A DNA stretch of 13,582 bases, taken from assembly GCA_937873535.1 (NCBI GenBank), contig CALMYA010000019.1, positions 1 through 13,582 of the forward strand, given 5' to 3'. A program made the position numbers and the translations under genes. Under the pieces are notes generated by a model, which ran no database searches, was not told where the DNA came from, and saw only the letters and a program-made list of their open reading frames with translations. Positions 1-6,206 of this stretch are shown here, in pieces (positions within the stretch are counted from its first letter, which is position 1; each line of letters opens with the position of its first letter). Source of the stretch: an uncultured bacterium (GTDB taxonomy: Bacteria; Patescibacteriota; Minisyncoccia; Phycocordibacterales; CAIZLB01).

Positions 1-33
1 TTGGCGGAAGAATTGAAAAAAGAGGGGAATTAG
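1..33 (+). CDS. C-terminal tail of an upstream gene (partial)
   Basis: Reading from base 1 gives LAEELKKEGN followed by a TAG stop at 31-33. The charged, helix-like composition resembles the end of a real protein, but only ten residues are visible, so neither the family nor the reading frame can be proven. No terminator with a T-run follows; the nearest structure is an interrupted dyad (36-50 with 67-80) without one. Confidence 0.3.
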   Translation: MAEELKKEGN

Positions 34-158
34 GCCACGAAGTCAAAAAGATATTTACAGTTACACCTTTTTGTGTCGTGAAGTATGACTGATAAAGAAA
101 ATGTGAAGAATTTATGAAGGGAAGCCAGAAAGGCAAGAATTTTGGACTTTTCTTAAAA

Positions 159-188
159 TTGACAAATATGCTCCAAAAGGAGTATACC
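159..188 (+). promoter_or_regulatory. Candidate promoter with a dyad in its spacer
   Basis: A perfect TTGACA (159-164) is followed after 18 bp by TATACC (183-188, 4 of 6 consensus bases). The spacer holds CTCC-AAAA-GGAG (171-182), and the symmetry extends outward to 167-186 with one mismatch, so an operator could sit between the two boxes. Transcription would begin near 195 and give a leader of about 128 nt for the large surface protein at 324. This is inferred from sequence only; the -10 box is weak. Confidence 0.4.
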
Positions 189-209
189 GATATTGTACAT
201 TCATAGAGG

Positions 210-243
210 GCGCCACGAGGGCGCGGCAGAAAAGCTGCTTTTC
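210..243 (+). other. Structured leader: GC hairpin plus GAAAAG/CTTTTC dyad
   Basis: GCGCC (210-214) pairs with GGCGC (220-224) around a 5-nt loop. Directly after it, GAAAAGCTGCTTTTC (229-243) is a perfect dyad with a 3-nt centre; alternatively GCAG (226-229) pairs with CTGC (235-238) and is followed by TTTT. Both lie inside the leader predicted for the gene at 324. The second resembles a weak intrinsic terminator or attenuator, or a protein-binding palindrome. The function is unknown. Confidence 0.35.
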
Positions 244-280
244 AATTATAAATTTTGTTCATTTTGTTTTTTTAGTCGCA

Positions 281-309
281 TTTACTATTTACTAATTATT
301 TACTAATTT
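281..309 (+). repeat. Tandem TTTACTA direct repeats upstream of surface gene
   Basis: TTTACT occurs three times (281, 288 and 299). The last two belong to an 11-bp tandem pair, TTTACTAATTA then TTTACTAATTT, ending 14 nt before the start codon at 324. The phasing of 7 and 11 bp is compatible with a helix-phased binding site, but the region is very AT-rich. The end of the repeat overlaps a -10-like TAAAAT (309-314) that could drive a leaderless transcript. Confidence 0.5.
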
Positions 310-323
310 AAAATATTTTATCT

Positions 324-3300
324 ATGTTTACTCACAAGGCTCTTACGTCACTTACAGAAAAATTCAGTAAGTTAGTCGCAACACTTGCAGTCGTTGCAAT
401 GATTTTTGCGGGCTCACCCGTTTCTGCTATTGCTGCCATTCCATCAATTGCTACATACAGCGATGCAGCGTGCACAACTTCAAGCGGAACTTTTACTTTA
501 GGCTCTACAGTATATGTCGGAGGTACGAACTACACAGGCCCTGCTGGAACCGTTCTTCAGTGGGATGCTGAACCTGTAGGTGATGCTAATGTCGGGGGGC
601 CAGTTGCCGCTGACGGAACATTTTGCATAGGCACTCATGTAATTGGAGCAACTGAGGCCGGAACATACTCAATGACAGTCACCCAAAGTCTTGGTGATGA
701 TTCAAACACGGCCAACACAAACTATAACGTCCCTCTTCCTCTTGTTGATGTAACTACACTGCCTGCTACAGGCATTTCATCTTCTGACGCCACACTTAAC
801 GGCCTAAATGGCGACAATGCCGCAATTGGTCACTCATTCTGGGTTTCAACCAGCACATTTAGCACGGCAAGCCCTTCAATACCAACAGGTGTGTATTCAA
901 CACCTGACTTTGGTGCAATTGCTGCAAACACGCCTTTCTCGGCATTGCTTTCATTGGTTACAACAAGTGGTATCCCATCTAACATGTCTGCGATAACGGC
1001 AAGCACCACATATTACTTTGCCGCATGGTCAAATAGCGGTACATGGCACCCGGGTGAAATTTTGAGCTTCATGACGCTACCAGGCATCGATACTACTGCC
1101 CCTACAACACCAGTTCATGTATCTCCGGCAGACAACAGCACCCTCACGGCGGCGGCACTAACTGAAATACAGTGGACAGATTCAACTGACACAGAAACTC
1201 CGCCAGTAACTTACATCTACCAGTCTTCGAATTCTTCAAGCACGAACCCTGACGGTTCATTTGTTACGCCTGCATATACTTCCGGTGCGCTTACAACATC
1301 TCAAATAGTGGCAGGCGGCACACCTGAAGGTGTTTACTACTGGCATGTTAAGGCATTCGATAGCGCCGCTGTTCCTAATTCGAGCCCATGGACGGATGCA
1401 TGGAAAATTACGGTAGATAACAGCGCGACAACTACTTCAACATCAACTGGCGCAATTGTCGTAAACAAGATAGTTCTCGACCCGAGCGGTGCGACTACGA
1501 CAGACAGCACAACATTCACATTCAAACTTGACGGAACAATAACAGCTACAGGAAGCGATACTTCTCCGGCTGTGTTCTCTGGCATGGCTTCAAGCACATA
1601 CATTCTCACTGAAGATGCGCTTGCTGGGTATGATCTAGTTTCAATCACACCTTCATCTACAGTTTCAGTCGGAGAGAACTCGACTACAACAATTACCGTT
1701 GTAAACCAGCAGCAGGCCACATCAACTGCATCTACTACTGCAACAATTACTATCCACAAAGTCACGAACCCAGGCAGCCATAACACCGACTTCAGCTTCT
1801 CATTGAATCAGGGCACAACAACGGTGGCAACAACCACAGCTAATGCATCAACGGGCGACGGCAGCTTTACGAACGTGGCACCAGGTACTTACAAAATAGT
1901 AGAAGGCGATACGGCACTTTGGGCATTCACTTCTGTAAGCTGCACAGGCGGCGCACCTATCGAAGACACACCTAACCACGCAATAAACGTAATGGTAGAA
2001 GCGGGCGACAATATTACCTGCACCTTCACCAACACTGCTGAGAACGGAATAGTTCATGTAACAAAGCAGATTCTCGCTTCAGACGGTTCAACTGCGGCAA
2101 CATACGACTACACACTGTTCGGAGTTCATGCAGTAGGTTTTGACGGCACCGTAGGCCAGTTCAATGGCGGCGCAACATCCACAAGTCTCATGGCCGGTTC
2201 ATACACTCTTACTGAAGACGCGAATGCCGACTACGATCTCGTCTCAATTACTTCAAACACTAACGCTTCAACAACAAGTGGCGAGTTTACTGTCAGCAAT
2301 GGCACGACAACTGAAATTGTCGTCGTCAACCAGCAGCATGCTTCATCTACAGGAAAAATAATCGTCCACAAGGCGGCGAACCCTTCTGACATAAATGCTA
2401 GCTTTGCTTTCAACCTTGAACATGGCACAACGTTCTTGGGCACAGGCACAACAACAGGAACTTCAACTATCGAATTCAATAACCTTCCTCACGGCACATA
2501 TAAGCTCACCGAAGTTCAGGTTCCTGGATGGAACTATAACGGTGCCACATGCGTATATAACGGCGGTTCAGCGGGAAGCGAAATTCCATTCGGCAAGACA
2601 ATTTACCTTAACGATAACTATGTCGTCGACTGCACATTCACCAACACATCAACAACAGGAACTATCCGAGTAGTGAAGAATGTTATCGATTCGAACAATG
2701 TTGATATTAGTGACACTCATGCATTCTCTGTAACATTGAATGGCACAAGCACAAAGAGCATTGCTGAAGGCAGCGATGCGCTTTATACCGGCCTCACAGT
2801 CAGTGAATCTCTCTACACTATCGCCGAAAATTCAGATTCTGGTTATGACCTTGTTTCTATCACAGCATCTTCAACGGTAAGCGTTGCAGCAGGTACAACT
2901 ACTGTTGTAACGATTACAAACCGAAAGCATGCGGCACCTGTTGAAACTTCAGGCGGCGGCGGTGGAGGCGGCGGTTTTGGCCCAACAGGTTATGCAACTC
3001 CTCCACTTACAACGGGCGGGTCAGTTCTCGGTGCATCAACTGATACTTCAGGCGGAACTGGCACTACAGGCGGTAATAACGGAAATACAGGCAACATTGG
3101 CACGACATATTACCCAAGAGGAGCCAGCAGCTTTGACGGTTCGGGTCCGAGCGGCGGCGGAAGCACATTCTTAGCTCAAGATGACGCTAGTACGACCGAC
3201 GCTACAACTACCGACCTTGTGCAGATGCCAAGCGAGGAAGAAATGAATCAGTTGGCGGCAGCCGGTGCTACAGCTTCGGGCGCAGTAATAGGCTCATGGT

Positions 3301-3371
3301 TCTGGTGGTTGCTTCTTATCATCATTCTTGCGATTCTTTACTATATCTATCGACGCAGCAAGCAGGCTTAA
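324..3371 (+). CDS. Large anchored surface protein with five CnaB/prealbumin-like domains
   Basis: A 1015-aa predicted surface adhesin or stalk. Residues 1-38 are a signal peptide. Residues 39-140 form an Ig-like region with Cys50 and Cys101; 144-251 is an Fn3-like module shared with the protein at 4165-5925; 255-365 is a second Fn3-like region. Five prealbumin/CnaB-like domains follow (about 376-868). Each has Lys in its first strand (382, 479, 581, 683, 785), Glu in the Y-x-x-x-E strand (430, 527, 631, 730, 835) and Asn in its last strand (461, 570, 669, 774, 866), the arrangement known for intramolecular isopeptide bonds. Domains 2 and 4 also carry Cys pairs (540/566, 743/770). A poly-Gly linker, VLGAST, a Thr/acidic stretch, NQLAAAGAT, a hydrophobic segment starting WFWWLL and a basic tail finish the protein. 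No Shine-Dalgarno precedes the ATG; the signal peptide fixes the start. The ligand is unknown. Confidence 0.85.
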   Translation: MFTHKALTSLTEKFSKLVATLAVVAMIFAGSPVSAIAAIPSIATYSDAACTTSSGTFTLGSTVYVGGTNYTGPAGTVLQWDAEPVGDANVGGPVAADGTFCIGTHVIGATEAGTYSMTVTQSLGDDSNTANTNYNVPLPLVDVTTLPATGISSSDATLNGLNGDNAAIGHSFWVSTSTFSTASPSIPTGVYSTPDFGAIAANTPFSALLSLVTTSGIPSNMSAITASTTYYFAAWSNSGTWHPGEILSFMTLPGIDTTAPTTPVHVSPADNSTLTAAALTEIQWTDSTDTETPPVTYIYQSSNSSSTNPDGSFVTPAYTSGALTTSQIVAGGTPEGVYYWHVKAFDSAAVPNSSPWTDAWKITVDNSATTTSTSTGAIVVNKIVLDPSGATTTDSTTFTFKLDGTITATGSDTSPAVFSGMASSTYILTEDALAGYDLVSITPSSTVSVGENSTTTITVVNQQQATSTASTTATITIHKVTNPGSHNTDFSFSLNQGTTTVATTTANASTGDGSFTNVAPGTYKIVEGDTALWAFTSVSCTGGAPIEDTPNHAINVMVEAGDNITCTFTNTAENGIVHVTKQILASDGSTAATYDYTLFGVHAVGFDGTVGQFNGGATSTSLMAGSYTLTEDANADYDLVSITSNTNASTTSGEFTVSNGTTTEIVVVNQQHASSTGKIIVHKAANPSDINASFAFNLEHGTTFLGTGTTTGTSTIEFNNLPHGTYKLTEVQVPGWNYNGATCVYNGGSAGSEIPFGKTIYLNDNYVVDCTFTNTSTTGTIRVVKNVIDSNNVDISDTHAFSVTLNGTSTKSIAEGSDALYTGLTVSESLYTIAENSDSGYDLVSITASSTVSVAAGTTTVVTITNRKHAAPVETSGGGGGGGGFGPTGYATPPLTTGGSVLGASTDTSGGTGTTGGNNGNTGNIGTTYYPRGASSFDGSGPSGGGSTFLAQDDASTTDATTTDLVQMPSEEEMNQLAAAGATASGAVIGSWFWWLLLIIILAILYYIYRRSKQA

Positions 3372-3400
3372 ATCGAGTAGCGACTAATTAACATTCTGTT

Positions 3401-3437
3401 AAAAAACAAACCCCTCGTGATGAGGGGTTTGTTTTTT
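3401..3437. terminator. Strong bidirectional intrinsic terminator
   Basis: A perfect 16-bp inverted repeat (3401-3416 with 3422-3437) encloses a 5-nt loop. The core is CCCCTC/GAGGGG, flanked by an A-run on one side and a T-run on the other, so it works in both directions. It sits 29 nt after the stop of the 1015-aa gene and 41 nt beyond the stop of the convergent gene at 3479-4120, serving both. Confidence 0.95.
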
Positions 3438-3478
3438 AATGACTTATTGTCCTTCGTTGCTATCTACTAACTTATATA

Positions 3479-4120
3479 CTATCGCATGCGATTTGTATCG
3501 CGATCGTTGCGTTTATAGAAGTAATAGATGATAGCGAGGATGATGAGGAGCAGAAGCAACCACCAGAACCAGGTGCTTCCGGCATCGGTCGCGCCTACTG
3601 CCGCAAGCTGGTTGTCGTTCTCGTCGCTGACGGTTTCCGTTGTTTCAACGGTTGTCGTAGCTTCGGTTGCCGTCGTGTCGTCAGCAGTGTTCTGGGCAAG
3701 TTTTGTGCCCGAACTGCCGCTCGTGCTTGCTCCGCGGACTGAACCGGTAGAGCCGCTAGAACCAGTAGAGCCGGTTGTACCTGACGAACCCGATGTATCA
3801 GTGGATGCACCAAGCACGGTACCGCCCGTCGAGCCGCCGCCTACAGAGCCGCCGGAAGTGCTGCCTCCGCTTGTAGAGCTGCCTCCGCCGGTAGTGCCTC
3901 CGCCCACCGTGCCGCCGCCGCTTGAACCGCCACCGGTTACAGTACCGCTAATGGTGCCAGAGCTGGCACTGCCAGAACTTGAAGCACCGCCGAATGTTCC
4001 CGTAACTTCTGACGCGTGTGCCGCCGAAGCGAAGCAAACTGCTAGAAGTAGAAGAGAAATCTTCGACACCCTCATGATGTTCGACACTTTCGATCCCGTC
4101 ATTAATTTTTTCGTGTTCAT
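3479..4120 (-). CDS. Domain-free Gly/Ser/Thr stalk with C-terminal membrane anchor
   Basis: A 213-aa protein with no folded domain. Residues 1-37 are a signal peptide (hydrophobic SLLLLAVCFASAAHA); 39-143 are almost entirely Gly, Ser and Thr; 145-170 are Thr-rich and acidic; NQLAAVGAT (170-178) leads into a hydrophobic segment beginning WFWWLL (184-202) and a basic tail. The order VLGASTDTSG, RGAS, LAQ, Thr/acidic, NQLAAxGAT, WFWWLL matches the C-terminus of the 1015-aa protein, so the two share an anchoring module. The first ATG is used; Met16 immediately before the hydrophobic core is an alternative start. It lies 44 nt downstream of the 586-aa gene on the same strand, a likely operon partner. 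It could be a spacer/stalk or a surface protein that has lost its head domains. Confidence 0.75.
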   Translation of the reverse strand: MNTKKLMTGSKVSNIMRVSKISLLLLAVCFASAAHASEVTGTFGGASSSGSASSGTISGTVTGGGSSGGGTVGGGTTGGGSSTSGGSTSGGSVGGGSTGGTVLGASTDTSGSSGTTGSTGSSGSTGSVRGASTSGSSGTKLAQNTADDTTATEATTTVETTETVSDENDNQLAAVGATDAGSTWFWWLLLLLIILAIIYYFYKRNDRDTNRMR

Positions 4121-4153
4121 AATGGTTGAATGATTACGTTATGATTTCAGTTT

Positions 4154-4172
4154 CAATCTATTTATTAGATTG
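4154..4172. repeat. Perfect 7-bp dyad at the junction of two minus-strand genes
   Basis: CAATCTA (4154-4160) and TAGATTG (4166-4172) are perfect inverted repeats around a 5-nt loop, overlapping the stop codon of the 586-aa gene. There is no T-run on either strand, so it is a poor terminator. It may be a processing or binding site between the two genes, or chance. Confidence 0.3.
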
Positions 4173-5925
4173 TCTTGACGCCATAGCTCGTAGAGTAGTT
4201 TCCGTTGACGGTTGTCGAAGGAATTTTAACTTCCACAAGTACCTGAATCTGCTTTCCGGCAAGCGCGCCGTTGAGGTCGCCTGTCATGTTCAGAGCCGGT
4301 GTTGTGTAGGCATTGGCAGCCGTAACTGTAACTGTCGCTCCGCCGTTGTCAGCCTGAGAAGATGAGATTCTCATGTTGTTTGCGGCAGGGAGAGTGCTCG
4401 AGCTAGCGCTACTGAACCAGTCAGCGAATTTCATCGAAAGATGAGTTTCGTTGGTAGGAACGGTGATGTTGAAGACATATCTCCAGCCGTTTCCGTAAGT
4501 TCCGTCAGCTGTTGCTGTTGTATCTTCAGCGGTGATGCTGTCTACATGTAGAACTCCTACTGTAGATGTTGATACTCCGCCTTCAACGTCGCCTTCAATT
4601 GTGCCTTCAGTTGTTCCGCATGTCTTGTTCCATACAATGACATACTTGTCACTTGTGAGACCAACGAATGATGGTGAAGATGTCGACTTGGTAGCCGCCA
4701 TTGCTTCAGCAAATGAATTACCTGTTGTGTAGCCGTCTAAAGCAAAAGGTTTTGAAGATGAAGCCGCACATGTTTCGCCGACTACTGCACCTGTGAAGAT
4801 TTCATTAGTTGCGTAATCTGCGCCAGGTGTCATGTCAATTGTTTTTGCCTGGTAAGGTGTTGGGTCGCCATTGAAACCTGAAGCGCTCAAGTTATATGTG
4901 CCTGAACCTGAACCTGTTTCAACCGAGTTGTATACAGCGTTCATGGCGAAGTCAGAGCTGCTAGCTGTTGCTGCAGTTGCCTGAGCGCCATTTATGAATT
5001 TATTTATTGTGACCTTCACTGATGTCGGAGGAGTCGTTGTTCCTACTGGAGCAACATAAGACTTGTTCCATACAATTACATACTTATCTGAAGTAATGTT
5101 TGTGAAGTTCGGTGTAGTAGTTGAAGGAGTTCCCGCAGCCGCTTCAGCGAATGAATCGCCGGTCGTGTAACCGACGAGGCTAAATGGGGTAGAAGAGCTT
5201 TCAGTTGCGCCTACAACGCTGTCCATAATTTCGTTTGTGCCGTAATCAGAACCCAGTGGAAGGTCTGAAGTTTTTGCCTGATAAGGCGTAGGGTCACCGT
5301 TGTAACCTGCCGCGCTCAAGGCGTATTGGCCTGAACCAGAGTTGCCGTTAATTGTGTATGTAGCATTCATCTGGAAGTCAGAGCTGCTTGCGGTTACCGC
5401 AGTTGCAGGTGCACCGTCAACATATTTGTTGATAGTCACTACTGCAGTTGTTGAAGCCGTTGTTGTTGCAACTTCTGGAGCTGTTGTGAAGCTTAGAATT
5501 TCACCTGAAGACCATGTTCCTTCTACATTCGACCAAGCTGCGAAGTAGTAGGTGGTGCTAGGCGTTACCGGAGGCATACCTGTCATTGATGACAGAGCCG
5601 CAGAAAAAGGCGTCGATGACGCTATAGGGCCCATGTCAGGAGTCGAATATGTTCCTGAAGGAATGGTCGGACTCGAAGTATCGAACGGAGCAAGTGATGC
5701 CCAGAACGAGTGACCGATGGCATCTGCCGGGCCGTTCGTGCCGTTAAGCGTCGCATCGGAAGTTGTTATTCCTGTTGCGGCGTTAGTTGTCGGCGAGTTC
5801 GGGGTTGTTGCCGCGAACGCCACAGACGTGGGTTCCGTAAATGCGAAACCAAATGAACCGACAACGAGCGCCATAAGCGTCGTTGCGGCAATTGATTTGC
5901 GGAATCTTGTTAAGAAGTTTTTCAT
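4165..5925 (-). CDS. Secreted surface protein: Fn3-like module, two tandem repeats, C-terminal beta domain
   Basis: A 586-aa protein with a signal peptide (1-38, basic start, VAFA then ATTP). Residues 44-148 form an Fn3-like module (DATLNG, IGHSFW, TTYYFAAWSN, GEILSFTT) closely matching residues 144-251 of the 1015-aa protein. Two copies of a repeat of about 130 residues follow (161-289 and 302-435), each starting VTINK and containing SSDF, NGDPTPYQAKT, GYTTG-SFAEA and SDKYVIVWNK. An acidic linker leads to a final domain (about 455-586) with WRYVFNITVP, MKFADWF and NYSTSYGVKT. No C-terminal anchor is present, so it is probably released or held by another protein. Only repeat 2 has cysteines (386, 436). 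No Shine-Dalgarno is visible; the signal peptide supports this ATG. It is probably co-transcribed with the stalk gene downstream. The family is not recognised. Confidence 0.8.
   Translation of the reverse strand: MKNFLTRFRKSIAATTLMALVVGSFGFAFTEPTSVAFAATTPNSPTTNAATGITTSDATLNGTNGPADAIGHSFWASLAPFDTSSPTIPSGTYSTPDMGPIASSTPFSAALSSMTGMPPVTPSTTYYFAAWSNVEGTWSSGEILSFTTAPEVATTTASTTAVVTINKYVDGAPATAVTASSSDFQMNATYTINGNSGSGQYALSAAGYNGDPTPYQAKTSDLPLGSDYGTNEIMDSVVGATESSSTPFSLVGYTTGDSFAEAAAGTPSTTTPNFTNITSDKYVIVWNKSYVAPVGTTTPPTSVKVTINKFINGAQATAATASSSDFAMNAVYNSVETGSGSGTYNLSASGFNGDPTPYQAKTIDMTPGADYATNEIFTGAVVGETCAASSSKPFALDGYTTGNSFAEAMAATKSTSSPSFVGLTSDKYVIVWNKTCGTTEGTIEGDVEGGVSTSTVGVLHVDSITAEDTTATADGTYGNGWRYVFNITVPTNETHLSMKFADWFSSASSSTLPAANNMRISSSQADNGGATVTVTAANAYTTPALNMTGDLNGALAGKQIQVLVEVKIPSTTVNGNYSTSYGVKTI
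4621..5445 (-). repeat. Tandem internal protein repeats in the 586-aa protein
   Basis: Two copies (5059-5445 and 4621-5022) of a domain of about 130 residues lie head to tail, separated by a short Pro/Thr linker. Protein identity is high in the blocks VTINK, SSDF-MNA, FNGDPTPYQAKT/YNGDPTPYQAKT and SDKYVIVWNK. The DNA copies have diverged at many codons, so the duplication is not recent. Confidence 0.8.
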
Positions 5926-5989
5926 AATGTGAGTTATTGTGTGTGTTTTTATTTGTTAATAATTAATTAATGTTGATAAAATAAATGAG

Positions 5990-6017
5990 AAATAAAAATA
6001 GCCTATTCAAGGCTATT
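5990..6017 (-). terminator. Hairpin plus T-run in the leader of the 586-aa gene
   Basis: On the minus strand AATAGCC-TTGAATA-GGCTATT (6017 to 5997) is a perfect 7-bp stem with a 7-nt loop, running into TTTTTATTT. This has intrinsic-terminator form, yet it points into the gene starting at 5925, 65 nt further on, and no minus-strand gene lies behind it in the 6018-6206 interval. It could be a leader attenuator, the end of a short leader RNA, or a block to stray transcription. The rest of 5926-6206 shows a TTGAAT/TATAAT pair (6016-6021, 6037-6042, plus strand) with a short 15-bp spacer and nothing else I can name. Confidence 0.45.
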
Positions 6018-6170
6018 GAATCTAAAGAGCAAAGCTTATAATTTGGTATTCGACCTTAGTAATGTTGACGTGCCGTGTATGATGCCGTTACCAGAATGTT
6101 GTGCTTGTGCTGATGCTGGCTCAGTTTTTATTCTCTGTTAATGCTGTATAGGCGTTTAGTTGCGTATTAT

Positions 6171-6198
6171 TTGTTTTTTAGTCAATTTGTGGCATAAT
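6171..6198 (+). promoter_or_regulatory. Promoter of the CAP-domain gene, nearly leaderless
   Basis: TTGTTT (6171-6176), a 16-bp spacer and CATAAT (6193-6198, 5 of 6 consensus). Transcription would start near 6205, about two bases before the ATG at 6207. There is no room for a Shine-Dalgarno. The stretch TTG-T6-AGTC here is also present, with one more T, at 264-277 upstream of the first surface gene. Confidence 0.5.
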
Positions 6199-6206
6199 CA
6201 AAATAT

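Noticed and set aside
36..80. Interrupted dyad CACGA/TCGTG with CAAAAAG/CTTTTTG after the first stop codon
   Set aside because: It has a large loop, an internal mismatch and no T-run; it is not convincing as a terminator or an RNA gene.
1337..1786. 149-aa minus-strand open frame inside the large surface gene
   Set aside because: It is antisense to well-supported Fn3/CnaB domains; the Val-rich composition mirrors Thr/Asn codons of the real gene.
2941..2986. GGC/GGT-repeat run as a possible microsatellite or CRISPR-like repeat
   Set aside because: It encodes the poly-Gly linker of the surface protein with mixed codons; there are no spacers and no periodic array.
3246..3371. Classical LPXTG sorting motif in the 1015-aa protein
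   Set aside because: No LPXTG is present; NQLAAAGAT is only loosely similar and is reported as a possible different signal instead.
3481..3504. Palindromes ATCGCATGCGAT and ATCGCGAT near the end of the stalk gene
   Set aside because: They are too short and isolated to name a function and lie within codons for the basic tail, so chance or codon constraint explains them.
3528..4133. 201-aa plus-strand open frame rich in Pro, Val and Glu
   Set aside because: It is the complement of the Gly/Ser/Thr codons of the minus-strand stalk gene, which has a signal peptide, an anchor and a paralogous C-terminus. Its repeats are an antisense shadow.
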